Shown here: positions 53,775 through 62,431 of the stretch, one piece after another
How the letters are laid out: each line of letters starts with the position of its first letter
How positions within the stretch are numbered: the stretch's first letter is position 1
Source of the DNA: Marinoscillum sp. MHG1-6
GTDB taxonomy: Bacteria; Bacteroidota; Bacteroidia; Cytophagales; Cyclobacteriaceae
DNA length: 64,000 nucleotides
Direction of reading: 5' to 3'
NCBI RefSeq assembly: GCF_024714475.1
Contig: NZ_JAMZMI010000003.1
Span: 558,001 to 622,000 of the forward strand
The notes under the pieces: generated by a model
The model's database searches: none
Told to the model about the DNA's origin: nothing
What the model saw: the letters and a program-made list of their open reading frames with translations, nothing else
Program-made: the position numbers and the translations under genes

Positions 53775-54761
53775 ATGAAATCTTTTTTCAAAATCATTGC
53801 CTACCTCCTGCTTACCATACTGGTAATTGCAGGAGGCCTTATCCTCTATGTAAAAACAATGCTTCCTGATGTGGGTAAAGCTCCAGACCATAAGATTGAA
53901 GTCACCCAGGAGCTGATTGCGCGGGGCAGCTACCTGGCGAACAGCGTTAACGTCTGCATGGATTGTCATTCCACACGAGATTGGGGCAAATTCTCAGGCC
54001 CCTTAAAACAAGGCACCCTGGGCGTGGGTGGAGAGGTATTCAACCAGGATTTTGGGTTTCCAGGGGAATATCACTCTAAGAATATCACACCATTTGCACT
54101 GCAGAATTGGACTGATGGTGAGATTTATCGTGCCATTACCTCTGGGGTAAATAAAGACGGAAAACCCCTTTTCCCAGTCATGCCCTATAAAAAATATGGC
54201 CAAATGGCTGATGAAGATGTTTATGCCGTCATCGCTTACATCAGGTCACTTGAACCCATGGAAAGTCATCCTAAGAAATCTTCATCGGATTTCCCTATGA
54301 ACATCATCATCAATACCATACCCTCTCCGGGAAATCCCCAGGAACGTCCGGATAAATCCGATGTACTAGCTTACGGTGCCTACCTTACGAATGCAGCGGC
54401 GTGTGGCGACTGCCATACACCAATGGATAAGGGCAATCCAATTCCCGGGCTCGAGTTCGCCGGCGGTTTTGAATTTAAGATGCCCCCATTCGGGATAGTG
54501 AGATCTGCTAATATCACTCCGCACCCAACCAGTGGAATTGGCAACTGGTCTGAGGAAATGTTCGTGTTGAGGTTTAAGACATACGCCGACTCTTCATATG
54601 TCCCTCACGAAGTATCTGAAAGTCAGTTCCAAACGGTAATGCCGTGGATGATGTATTCGACCATGGAAGAAGAAGACCTAAAGGCAATTTTTGCTTATTT
54701 AAAAACTTTGAAACCGATCGAAAACAAGGTTAGGATCTTCACTTCTCAAAAAGACCTATAA
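53775..54761 (+). CDS. Membrane-anchored diheme cytochrome c
   Basis: A 328-residue c-type cytochrome with an N-terminal membrane anchor (residues about 7-27) and two haem sites: CMDCH (61-65) and CGDCH (210-214). Axial methionine candidates follow in each domain. It resembles the cytochrome subunits of alcohol or aldehyde dehydrogenases, but no dehydrogenase gene is beside it. It should act in periplasmic electron transfer. A bidirectional terminator follows. Confidence 0.9.
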   Translation: MKSFFKIIAYLLLTILVIAGGLILYVKTMLPDVGKAPDHKIEVTQELIARGSYLANSVNVCMDCHSTRDWGKFSGPLKQGTLGVGGEVFNQDFGFPGEYHSKNITPFALQNWTDGEIYRAITSGVNKDGKPLFPVMPYKKYGQMADEDVYAVIAYIRSLEPMESHPKKSSSDFPMNIIINTIPSPGNPQERPDKSDVLAYGAYLTNAAACGDCHTPMDKGNPIPGLEFAGGFEFKMPPFGIVRSANITPHPTSGIGNWSEEMFVLRFKTYADSSYVPHEVSESQFQTVMPWMMYSTMEEEDLKAIFAYLKTLKPIENKVRIFTSQKDL

Positions 54762-54766
54762 ACGGT

Positions 54767-54802
54767 AAAAGGCCGCTTCCACATGAGAATAGCGGCCTTT
54801 TT
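54767..54802. terminator. Bidirectional terminator
   Basis: AAAAGGCCGCT / AGCGGCCTTTTT, an 11-bp stem with a 13-nt loop and A and T runs on the two sides, between the cytochrome gene and the convergent sulfur operon, so it can end both. Confidence 0.85.
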
Positions 54803-54858
54803 ACACCATTAATCATCAACCTATCTATAAGACCCTCAAGGAGTTAAAATAGATGGAA

Positions 54859-55458
54859 TCATTCTTTTTTATCTTTCAGGACAGAGGTAATCTTGTTCAG
54901 CTCTTTCACCTTGGAGTTAAAGTCACCGGTCAGCTTATCCCTGATTGATTTAAGGTTAGCAAGCAGTTCATTCGTTTCCTCCGGCAAGGTTTCTTCAAGG
55001 ATTTCTCTGAATCGCTTCGCGAAGGTCGGCGATTTCCCATTAGTACTGATACCTATCTTGAGATCTCCTTTTTTAACAGTAGAGCCCAGATAGAAATCGC
55101 ATAAATCCGGGGTGTCCGCCACATTGACTAGTAAATGCCTTTCTTCTGCCAGCTGTTTTATTTTCTTGTGTAGCTCCGGTTGGTCCGTTGCCAAAATGGC
55201 TAAATCTACCCTTTTGAGGTCTTTCTTTTTGAACTTCCTTTCCTTGAGGCGTATGCCAGCATGCTTGTCTGCGAGCTCTATTATCTCCGAACGAATTTCA
55301 GGAGCAACAATCTTCACTTTTACGTTAGGGTCATTCTTCAGCAACGCCTCTAATTTCTCAAGACCAACATTCCCTCCTCCCACGACCAAGGTCTGGATTT
55401 GATCCAGTTTGACGAAAATGGGAAATAGAGGATTACCTTGTGAAACCTGATCTGACAT
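54859..55458 (-). CDS. Precorrin-2 dehydrogenase / sirohydrochlorin ferrochelatase-like (Met8/CysG N-terminal type)
   Basis: Completes siroheme: oxidation of precorrin-2 and probable iron insertion. From the ATG at 55458 (MSDQVSQGNPLFPIF) there are 199 residues; the NAD-binding motif LVVGGGNVGLEKLEALL and the segment NVADTPDLCDFYLGSTVKKGDLKIGISTNGKSPTFAKRFRE match the family. A frame reaching 55506 would overlap cobA by 44 nt and is less likely. The start is 4 nt after the cobA stop. Confidence 0.9.
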   Translation of the reverse strand: MSDQVSQGNPLFPIFVKLDQIQTLVVGGGNVGLEKLEALLKNDPNVKVKIVAPEIRSEIIELADKHAGIRLKERKFKKKDLKRVDLAILATDQPELHKKIKQLAEERHLLVNVADTPDLCDFYLGSTVKKGDLKIGISTNGKSPTFAKRFREILEETLPEETNELLANLKSIRDKLTGDFNSKVKELNKITSVLKDKKE

Positions 55459-55462
55459 ATTT

Positions 55463-56206
55463 CTATTCTTTGTAAGACTGAACCGCATGCGCATGCGCAG
55501 CACCATGCCCGAAAATCAGCAATATCGGCGGCTCGGGCTGCTTTTCATTAAACAACCCAACAATCGTATCAACTGTTCCTTTGAAATAGCTTCCGGTCTC
55601 TAATGATCCATTGGAAATAACTGCAACAGGAAGGTCACCACGCCCGGCCTTTTGATATTCTGCAACTATGAGGTCCAACTTCCTGGAGCCCATAAAGAAT
55701 ACCGTAGATGGAGAATTTTTGGCAGCATTCACCACCTCTTCACTCAAACCTCCTTCAGCTGTGGTAGCCGTAACTGCCGTAAAGCTTTGATTGATTCCCC
55801 TGGAAGTAAGAGGGATACCGTAATAACCGGGAAGCATGATACTGCTAATTCCAATCACCACTGATCCCGTAATACCGTATTGCTCCGCATAAGCGATCTC
55901 CTCCAGTCCCCTGGCAAAAACAAACGGATCGCCTCCTTTAAGCCTGACAATATGTTGCCCGTCACCTTTAAGGGCATGCTCAACAATCAGCTCATTGATC
56001 TCCTTTTGGGTGACGCTATACTTACCCGCACGCTTTCCCACAAAAATCAACTCTGCGCCCTGTGCATGCTCCAACATGTCAGGATGCACTAATGCGTCAT
56101 AGAGCACTACATCTGCGGCCTTGAGGGCTTTCACACCTTTCAGTGTAATCAATTCCGGGTCGCCAGGCCCAGCTCCTACCAATGTCAACCGAGCCTTTTC
56201 TGCCAT
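55463..56206 (-). CDS. cobA: Uroporphyrinogen-III C-methyltransferase
   Basis: Methylates uroporphyrinogen III twice to precorrin-2 using SAM, the entry to siroheme. Signature segments are LVGAGPGDPELITLKGVKAL, GGDPFVFARGLEE and GISSIMLPGYYGIPLTSRG. Length 247 is that of single-domain SUMT. It lies 5 nt after the sulfite reductase and just before the Met8-like gene in the sulfur operon. Confidence 0.95.
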   Translation of the reverse strand: MAEKARLTLVGAGPGDPELITLKGVKALKAADVVLYDALVHPDMLEHAQGAELIFVGKRAGKYSVTQKEINELIVEHALKGDGQHIVRLKGGDPFVFARGLEEIAYAEQYGITGSVVIGISSIMLPGYYGIPLTSRGINQSFTAVTATTAEGGLSEEVVNAAKNSPSTVFFMGSRKLDLIVAEYQKAGRGDLPVAVISNGSLETGSYFKGTVDTIVGLFNEKQPEPPILLIFGHGAAHAHAVQSYKE

Positions 56207-56211
56207 CTTTA

Positions 56212-58335
56212 TTATGCCTTATAGAAATTGCTGATCACGAGCTTATCCTCGGATTCTGCATTTCTAAAATCGACAATTTTCGAACAAATTGCTTTGGCTT
56301 GTTTAAGATATGCTTCCGCAAACTCTTTTGTTGGCTCATTTTTATTGATCTGAAGCACGATGTTAGAGAACGCATCATCCAGTTGAATTAATCCTTCAGC
56401 CTGAATTTTCTTTTCAAAGTCTTCAATGATGCCGATGTGGGTATTACACTGGATATCTCTACCCAACAACGTCGCTTTAGCTCCAATAACCATCGCATTG
56501 TAGGTATAATAGATGGCATTTGCCCAGTTACCATTTTCAAATGCAACCTGTGCAGATTGATATCTGTCCTGAGCATCACCAAGGATGGTTCCTACAAGGT
56601 CCATCATAACTCCGGCACACTCACCAACACCAATTTCAGGGATGAAATCAGCTTCTTTACCCCAATCCTGAAAATCAGAATCTTTCAAGGTAGTTGTATC
56701 CGCCAACGGCTTCAACAACTCATAGAAATACATTTTTCCTTGCTTTCTTACGTAAGCATTAAAGTAATCATTATCGTCACTGTTCTGCTCAAAATCATTC
56801 AATAACCATCTTACACAATCAAGAATCCTTTTCGTTGGCAGTTTGATCACCTTCTCTGCGATGTAACCCTTACCATCAGGATCCACACCACCACCAAGCA
56901 CTACTTGCTGTGCAGGACATACCTTCTCTCCAACTTTGATACTACTACCGTGGAAACCAATATTTCCTACCATATGCTGACCACATGAGTTCATACAGCC
57001 ACTGATCTTGATTTTGATCAAAGATTCATCGATCAGGTGAGGGTATTCCGCCTTGATCATTTTCTCCAACTCAAGTGAAACCGCAGTACTGTTCGTTACT
57101 CCCAGATTACAGGTATCAGTACCGGGACATGCAGTCACATCAGCCAACGTATCAAATCCTGCTTCTGAGAAATTGATTTTCTTCAACTCCTCATACACCT
57201 TCTTCACATTTTCCGGCTGGATGTTTCTGAACAACAATCCCTGATTTACAGTGATACGAATGTCCTCATCAGCATATTTATCCACAATATCAGCTAATTG
57301 GTTAGCTTTATCCGGCTTGATGTCCCCTAGCGGAATTTTCACCTTCACTGCAAATAACCCTTTTTGCTTTTGCTCAAATACGTTGGTTCCAGCCCATACG
57401 AGGAAGTCCTGGTCTTCTTCACCCTCGAGCAATTTCTCGAAGTTCACGTCACCATTCACCACTTCTTCTTCTGAAGGCGCCTCAATAGGGAATGAATGAT
57501 AAGGCAGCGACTTTCTTTCTTCCTCTACCAGATCCATGAAACCATCCAGTCCGAGACCTTTTTTAGGCTCGATAAGGAACTTCAATCTTGCTTTATGTCT
57601 TCTTTCTCTCTCACCGTAACGGTCAAATACACGTAGCGAAGCCTCGATAAAAGGAATCAGTTGATCTACCGGAAGGAAATCATAAGCTAGTTGTGCCATG
57701 AATGCCTGTGCACCCAATCCACCACCAACTAGTACTTTGAAACCTCTCTGACCATCTTTGACCACAGGAGTGAATCCAAAGTCATGCATATAGGTAAATG
57801 CAATGTCTTCATCATTAGAAGCAAATGCAATCTTGATCTTTCTACCCATGTCCTGACAGATTGGGTTTCTGAGAAAGTACTGGAAGGTTGCATCCACGTA
57901 AGGAACTACGTTGAATGGCTCCCGCGGATCGATACCTGCATAAGGAGAAGCCGTAATATTTCTTACGGTGTTACCACACGCCTCTCTGGAAGTCAAACCA
58001 CAGTTCTCCAGCGCCTCATAAACCAGCGGGCTATCTTCCAACTTCACGTAGTGCAACTGTATGTTTTGACGAGTCGTCAAATGAAGATTGCTGCTTCCGT
58101 AATTAACTGAAAGATCCGCCACGACACGCATCTGGTCTGCGGTGATCTTACCGTAAGGAAGTTTTAATCTATACATGTGCACACCAAACTGACGCTGGCC
58201 GTATACCCCTCTTGTCAGACGAAACGCTTTAAAGCGATCTTCATCCTCCTGTCCCGTCTTGAACTTGTCAATGCGGGCTTTCAGTTCTTCAACGTCTGCT
58301 TGTCCTGCTTTTGTGATTCCTTCTAATGCACTCAT
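56212..58335 (-). CDS. Sulfite (or nitrite) reductase with C-terminal HEPN-like domain
   Basis: Six-electron reduction at siroheme and [4Fe-4S] centres. Cysteines C403 and C409 (ACPGTDTC) and C447 and C451 (GCMNSC) coordinate the centres; the ferrite-like N-terminal repeat starts at about residue 40. In this operon with metZ and siroheme genes, sulfite reduction is the better guess than nitrite. After about residue 585 the protein carries an extra 110-residue domain (ILGDAQDRYQSAQVAFENGNWANAIYYTYNAM) with R626-x6-H633 in GRDIQCNTH, typical of HEPN domains. Such fusions are known in Bacteroidota by recollection; the role of the domain is unknown. Confidence 0.9.
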   Translation of the reverse strand: MSALEGITKAGQADVEELKARIDKFKTGQEDEDRFKAFRLTRGVYGQRQFGVHMYRLKLPYGKITADQMRVVADLSVNYGSSNLHLTTRQNIQLHYVKLEDSPLVYEALENCGLTSREACGNTVRNITASPYAGIDPREPFNVVPYVDATFQYFLRNPICQDMGRKIKIAFASNDEDIAFTYMHDFGFTPVVKDGQRGFKVLVGGGLGAQAFMAQLAYDFLPVDQLIPFIEASLRVFDRYGERERRHKARLKFLIEPKKGLGLDGFMDLVEEERKSLPYHSFPIEAPSEEEVVNGDVNFEKLLEGEEDQDFLVWAGTNVFEQKQKGLFAVKVKIPLGDIKPDKANQLADIVDKYADEDIRITVNQGLLFRNIQPENVKKVYEELKKINFSEAGFDTLADVTACPGTDTCNLGVTNSTAVSLELEKMIKAEYPHLIDESLIKIKISGCMNSCGQHMVGNIGFHGSSIKVGEKVCPAQQVVLGGGVDPDGKGYIAEKVIKLPTKRILDCVRWLLNDFEQNSDDNDYFNAYVRKQGKMYFYELLKPLADTTTLKDSDFQDWGKEADFIPEIGVGECAGVMMDLVGTILGDAQDRYQSAQVAFENGNWANAIYYTYNAMVIGAKATLLGRDIQCNTHIGIIEDFEKKIQAEGLIQLDDAFSNIVLQINKNEPTKEFAEAYLKQAKAICSKIVDFRNAESEDKLVISNFYKA

Positions 58336-58368
58336 TTCTTCAGTGTTTTTTATTCATTGGCCTAAGCC

Positions 58369-59544
58369 TTACTTAATACTTTTTGTCGCCTCCAACGCCT
58401 GATCGATATCTGCGATGATATCATCCACATGTTCCAGACCTACCGCAATGCGCACAAGTCCCGGAACGATCCCTACAATTGACCGCTCTTCTTCCGTCAG
58501 CTTACTGTGTGTAGTAGAAGCCGGATGTGTTGCGGTTGTTCTGGTATCCCCAAGATTTGGTGTCAGACTCAACATCTTAAGGTTATCCAGAAACGCCGCC
58601 CCACGCTTTAAACCGCCCTTCACCACAAAGGTAACAATACCTCCTCCAAGCTTCATTTGCTTTTTCGCAATTGCATGCTGCGGGTGTGATTCTAGGAACG
58701 GATATTTCACCTGCTCTAGTTCCGAATGTGACTCTAAATATTGAGCTATTTTCAAGGCATTGTCACAATGACGATCCATTCTCACCGCAAGCGTTTCCAG
58801 GCTTTTGCTCAGGATCCATGCATTGAACGGAGACATACTTGGCCCCGTATGTCTGGCAAAAAACCGAACCTCATCGATCAATTCCTTTTTACCCAAAATG
58901 GCACCACCAAGGGTCCTACCCTGACCATCAATGAATTTAGTGGCTGAATGGGTAACAATATGCGCCCCAAAGTCAGCGGGGTTCTGCAGGTATGGCGTAG
59001 CAAAACAATTATCCACATTGAGGATCAGGTCATGCTTCTTTGCCAGATTACCGATGAATTCCAAATCCACCAAGTCCAGCCCCGGATTTGATGGGGTCTC
59101 CACGAAAATCATTTTAGTGTTTGACTGGATCAGCGCTTCGCATTTCTCGGGAGCATCCAGATCAAAGTATGAACAGGTAATCCCCCACTTAGGGAATACC
59201 TTGGTAAAAAGCTGATGTGTTGAACCAAAAATAGCTCTTGAAGCCACCACATGATCTCCGGACTTCAAAAGTGCCGCGATGCTTGTAAACATTGCAGACA
59301 TACCCGTAGCCACGGAAATTCCATCCTCCGTATGCTCCATCTCACACAGCTTGGCAATAAATTCATCTGTGTTAGGATTGGAGTAGCGAGAATAGATGTT
59401 ACCCGGAATCTCATCATTGAACATCGCCCTGGCCTCTTCAGCGTTTTCGAAGGTGAAGCTGCTGGTAAGGTACACCGGTACTGAATGCTCTCTCTGAGAG
59501 GCATTGTCTACCTGGGTTCGTATGGCTTTAGTTTCAAAATTCAT
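58369..59544 (-). CDS. metZ: O-succinylhomoserine (or O-acetylhomoserine) sulfhydrylase
   Basis: PLP enzyme of the Cys/Met metabolism family that makes homocysteine from activated homoserine and sulfide. The PLP lysine is K203 in THSATKFIDGQGRTLGGAIL; YSRYSNPNTDEF (51-62) and GMSAMFTSIAALLKSGDHVV are family segments. The HSATKFIDGQGR form favours MetZ over MetB or MetY. It is the first gene after a SAM-I riboswitch and 33 nt before the sulfite reductase gene, fitting direct sulfhydrylation. Confidence 0.93.
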   Translation of the reverse strand: MNFETKAIRTQVDNASQREHSVPVYLTSSFTFENAEEARAMFNDEIPGNIYSRYSNPNTDEFIAKLCEMEHTEDGISVATGMSAMFTSIAALLKSGDHVVASRAIFGSTHQLFTKVFPKWGITCSYFDLDAPEKCEALIQSNTKMIFVETPSNPGLDLVDLEFIGNLAKKHDLILNVDNCFATPYLQNPADFGAHIVTHSATKFIDGQGRTLGGAILGKKELIDEVRFFARHTGPSMSPFNAWILSKSLETLAVRMDRHCDNALKIAQYLESHSELEQVKYPFLESHPQHAIAKKQMKLGGGIVTFVVKGGLKRGAAFLDNLKMLSLTPNLGDTRTTATHPASTTHSKLTEEERSIVGIVPGLVRIAVGLEHVDDIIADIDQALEATKSIK

Positions 59545-59670
59545 ATTGAGTCAATCCGGTGGAAAAATTTCAACAAATGCAAAATGGGTTTAATTCACAC
59601 CCTTTTGAGGTGTTAATTGTGACTTTGCCTGAAGCAATTATGCCTGAAATTTGATTCCTTGTTTTCATAA

Positions 59671-59804
59671 TTAATTCATATTCTCCCTCCCGATAACTAT
59701 CGGGATTCGGGATCAGGATTTAGCACCGCAATTCCGAATAGGACTTCGGAACAGGTTGCTAGCGCTTCACAGAGCCTGTCTCTCCGCGCTTCTTTATAAA
59801 TCAA
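59671..59804 (-). promoter_or_regulatory. SAM-I riboswitch
   Basis: Read on the minus strand, P1 is TTGATTTATA paired with TATGAATTAA at the 3' end (10 bp with wobble), P2 is GCGC/GCGC around GGAGAGACAGG and GTGAA, the conserved GCAACC follows, P3 is TTCCGAA/TTCGGAA with loop GTCCTA, and then the conserved GGTGCTAAATCC leads to P4 containing CCCGATA/TATCGGG. All conserved S-box blocks are present in order. It lies 126 nt upstream of metZ, so SAM is expected to lower expression of the sulfur-assimilation operon. No U-run terminator was seen, so control may act at translation; an ACACC/GGTGT hairpin (about 59598-59615) lies between it and the start. Confidence 0.85.
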
Positions 59805-59825
59805 TCAACTTCTTGAATGAGGGTG

Positions 59826-59856
59826 CAAAGGTGAGCGATATGCCCGAAACATCAAA
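59826..59856 (-). promoter_or_regulatory. Promoter of the metZ operon
   Basis: On the minus strand TTTG (59856-59853) and CACCTTTG (59833-59826) are 19 nt apart, one mismatch from TTTG-N19-TAnnTTTG. The start of transcription would lie just ahead of the riboswitch P1 helix. Confidence 0.6.
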
Positions 59857-60046
59857 ATTTTCTCGTAAGAGAATGGGTTTATCGGCTTATTTTGTTTGGA
59901 AAGGGGGCTTAAAAAATTGAGTTGTTCGAGTTATGCTCCCAACTGACGCGGAAGTTACTTCTGTGACAGACAATACTAGAACAGATCAGAAAGCCCGGAT
60001 GTAGCATCGGAGATGGAGGGGGAAACAAAACCATCAGCAAAAAATG
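59857..60046. other. Gap between sulfur operon promoter and toxin locus
   Basis: About 190 nt without a gene. It holds GGAAGTTACTTC (59950-59961), the inverted copy of the palindrome at 39937. A long purine-rich stretch (AGATGGAGGGGGAAAC) lies near 60011. Otherwise nothing is recognised. Confidence 0.3.
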
Positions 60047-60742
60047 TTATTCACTCTGAATATCTTCTCTTTTCAACCAACCTTCAATTAATTTTTTGCC
60101 GTAATAACGGATTTTAACCCAACTTTCGTCTCCACTTAAGACTTCCACCTTATCACCCTCTACCAAATACATCCTAGTTGGCTTGTTCGGCTCTGAATAT
60201 ATGGTGGATTTTAGTTTTGAAACTTTCCAGAAACTAATATCCAAAAATTCTTCGATGTAATTTCTGTTATCAGATTTACCTACCCTTATCAAAGATTCCA
60301 AAAGACTTTTAGGGAGAGATCTAACTCTGGTATAATAAAAAAGATTAGTATTCTCCAGTTCCATAATGTAAACTTTATCCGTAGCCTCATCAACTTCGAA
60401 ATAAAACCTATAGTCAATTCCAAAATAGAAACTGTGTTCATCGGGGGAACCTTCATTCAAAATTTCCTTATCTAGTCGAGGATCCAAGTTCAAATTGGCT
60501 TCATCGATGAAGCCAAATGTGTTAATCTCTACAATAGGATCGTTATCGTAATTGGAGTTTAAAAAAGTCACATGTTTATTATTCCTCGTGAATACTTCAA
60601 AAAGAGTTGTATCCTCTTCATTCTTAAAAATTCCACAAACTTGATCAACCGAATATGTTTGTGCTTCTACTTGATATTGTAAAAGAAAAAATATCAAAGT
60701 TAATAGTGGGCTATATCCCATCTCTAAATTATTTATCTCCAA
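60047..60742 (-). CDS. Predicted periplasmic immunity protein (SH3-like C-terminus)
   Basis: A 231-residue protein. From the second methionine (60721) MGYSPLLTLIFFLLQYQVEAQ is a signal peptide, so the mature part is periplasmic or secreted. The C-terminal about 45 residues, MYLVEGDKVEVLSGDESWVKIRYYGKKLIEGWL, form a bacterial SH3-like domain. The frame overlaps the end of the GH19-domain gene upstream by 14 nt. The pairing and the signal peptide make it the likely immunity partner of that toxin; direct homologues are not recognised. Confidence 0.6.
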   Translation of the reverse strand: MEINNLEMGYSPLLTLIFFLLQYQVEAQTYSVDQVCGIFKNEEDTTLFEVFTRNNKHVTFLNSNYDNDPIVEINTFGFIDEANLNLDPRLDKEILNEGSPDEHSFYFGIDYRFYFEVDEATDKVYIMELENTNLFYYTRVRSLPKSLLESLIRVGKSDNRNYIEEFLDISFWKVSKLKSTIYSEPNKPTRMYLVEGDKVEVLSGDESWVKIRYYGKKLIEGWLKREDIQSE

Positions 60743-61805
60743 GATTATTTAACGCATTTTTGTAGTAGATCTTTCTATCATCTATGCCATTCTTACCACC
60801 ATTCACCAGCTTTGTTAAACTGACAATATCATTTTGATCGGAAAGTTCATTGGCACTTTTTCCTCCATATTTTTTCCATCTCCAATAATACAGACTTGCT
60901 TTGAGCGCTACCTCAACATCATTTATCAAATCTTCTAAATGACCACCCTCAGATCTGCTTTTATGAAAGTATTTTTTATTGTTTTCGTTCAATATATCAG
61001 CATTCCATAACTCGGACACCTTCTTATATGTCCACCTTCCGGTCAAATGAATAAATCCTTTGCCTTTGAAAGTAGATCCATGCCCAGAACTCGGCCCTGC
61101 ATTCCCCATTCGACATGCATACGTTACATCAAATAATTTAGAGTCGCTTCCATAATGTTTTTCTTTCACTTTAAGGATTCCAGAGTTATAACTTTTATCT
61201 GTTACTTTGTTCCTCAGATTTGCAGTAGTAATACCTGTAGCAGGATGGCCATATGCCTGAAAAACCTTTAGTTTACTATCGTACAGAAAAACTGGGCTAA
61301 CCGGACCGGATCGTCCTTTTCCTAAAGTACCACCATCACTTTCATAAGCAACACCTACACACTCCGTTGGTTCGGAATTATACCCTTGAAACAAATCGGC
61401 ATACTTAGGAAGACCAAATAACTCAACAATACGACGAGGACTATAATGACTCGATTCATCTAAATCCGCCAAACCACCTGTTTCTGCCCCAATTTGGGCT
61501 AGAAAGTGTGCCATGCGCCCTTTAGTTGTTAATTCAAAAACATTGCTTAACTCGTTTAATACTTCAACAACTTCCCTAATTCTAGCAGTATCCTTGTTAT
61601 TCGGGAATATCTTTGACAGTTGATCAGTTGTTATCGGAAATTCAGGATCGACTGGCACCGCAACTTTTCTGAAAATCCAATGACCTTCAATCCGATCATC
61701 CCCCTCACCCTTCACCCGCACATAATCTCCACACCCAACTGGCGCAAGCGTCCGCTTGTGTCTCACTCGATAATACACACATTCAACAAACCTCTTCCAC
61801 CACAA
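60729..61805 (-). CDS. GH19-domain toxin-like protein, orphan module with disrupted 5' end
   Basis: A 358-residue frame. The GH19 (chitinase/lysozyme) domain spans about residues 55-355: start-like LTxxQLxxIFPN pattern at ITTDQLSKIFPN, catalytic E108 in AQIGAETGG, FKGKGFIHLTGRWTY (247-260) and LVNGGKNG (333-340). The second catalytic acid was not pinned down. The first about 23 residues, HKRTLAPVG included, are encoded by the transposase-unit inverted repeat and the end of the transposase gene, so the natural start has been lost or moved; GTG codons at about residue 29 are alternative starts. It overlaps its putative immunity gene. Likely an orphan peptidoglycan-hydrolase toxin module. Confidence 0.65.
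   Translation of the reverse strand: MWWKRFVECVYYRVRHKRTLAPVGCGDYVRVKGEGDDRIEGHWIFRKVAVPVDPEFPITTDQLSKIFPNNKDTARIREVVEVLNELSNVFELTTKGRMAHFLAQIGAETGGLADLDESSHYSPRRIVELFGLPKYADLFQGYNSEPTECVGVAYESDGGTLGKGRSGPVSPVFLYDSKLKVFQAYGHPATGITTANLRNKVTDKSYNSGILKVKEKHYGSDSKLFDVTYACRMGNAGPSSGHGSTFKGKGFIHLTGRWTYKKVSELWNADILNENNKKYFHKSRSEGGHLEDLINDVEVALKASLYYWRWKKYGGKSANELSDQNDIVSLTKLVNGGKNGIDDRKIYYKNALNNLGDK
61739..61760. repeat. Left 22-bp REP-like inverted repeat of transposase unit
   Basis: Exact inverted copy of 62342-62363. Its core CAAGCGTCCGCTTG is itself a hairpin palindrome. It ends 2 nt from the transposase stop codon. Confidence 0.8.
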
Positions 61806-62311
61806 TAGTCTATAGCACTGCTGTATTTCCAGTGCTCAGGTTCAGTCACAAAGCCTGAAACAACTGGATTCATATGCAAATATTCTAGTTTCTGATCTAA
61901 AATTTCGTTTGTACTCAGCTCAATGGGTTGATTGTGCTGCTGCCACAGTTGCCAGTTAGTATTATTTCCATTTTTCTGCCCCGCTCTTTGCATCATCCAT
62001 GTAACCCATTCTCTTCTACTCTCTGTTGGATGAACAGCAATCTCCTCCTTTAGTTTTCTGGATGTGAAACTCTTAAAATCTCTCAAAATATCTTGCATTG
62101 GCTTATCGCTTGTCCCTATGATCAGATGAACGTGGCTCGACATGAAGCACCAGGCATAAACCTCCAAACCCTTTTCTTGCTGACAGTATCTCAAACTATC
62201 TAATAAAATTTCCGAATATTCATGCCTGACAAACAAGTCAATCCAATAGACAGTAGCAAAGCTGACGAAATACAATTTTTCCTGATCGCGAAATTGGTAC
62301 TTTCTACTCAT
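61763..62311 (-). CDS. REP-associated tyrosine transposase (Y1/HUH type)
   Basis: From the ATG at 62311 (MSRKYQFRDQEKLYF) 182 residues; a longer frame reaches 62344. The HUH metal motif is HVHLI in FMSSHVHLIIG, and the C-terminal EYLHMNPVVSGFVTEPEHWKYSSA is the RAYT family signature. Such enzymes mobilise REP palindromes. The gene lies between 22-bp inverted REP-like repeats and reads into the GH19 gene. Confidence 0.88.
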   Translation of the reverse strand: MSRKYQFRDQEKLYFVSFATVYWIDLFVRHEYSEILLDSLRYCQQEKGLEVYAWCFMSSHVHLIIGTSDKPMQDILRDFKSFTSRKLKEEIAVHPTESRREWVTWMMQRAGQKNGNNTNWQLWQQHNQPIELSTNEILDQKLEYLHMNPVVSGFVTEPEHWKYSSAIDYCGGRGLLNVCIIE

Positions 62312-62341
62312 AACGGTAAGATACCGGTAATGATACCAAAG

Positions 62342-62363
62342 CACAAGCGGACGCTTGCGCCAG
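62342..62363. repeat. Right 22-bp REP-like inverted repeat of transposase unit
   Basis: Exact inverted copy of 61739-61760, core CAAGCGGACGCTTG. It lies just upstream of the transposase start. Confidence 0.8.
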
Positions 62364-62431
62364 GTAGGGGCTTAAGAATGTGAGGTCAGCTCTAAATAAT
62401 TATCTAAGGCCAAATACCGCAATTATTCCAA

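Larger units (their letters stand above)
61739..62363 (-). mobile_element. REP-associated tyrosine transposase (RAYT) unit
   Basis: A 625-bp unit made of a transposase gene flanked by two 22-bp inverted repeats with palindromic cores. It has inserted at, or immediately beside, the 5' end of the GH19-domain gene. No target-site duplication could be told by eye. Confidence 0.75.
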
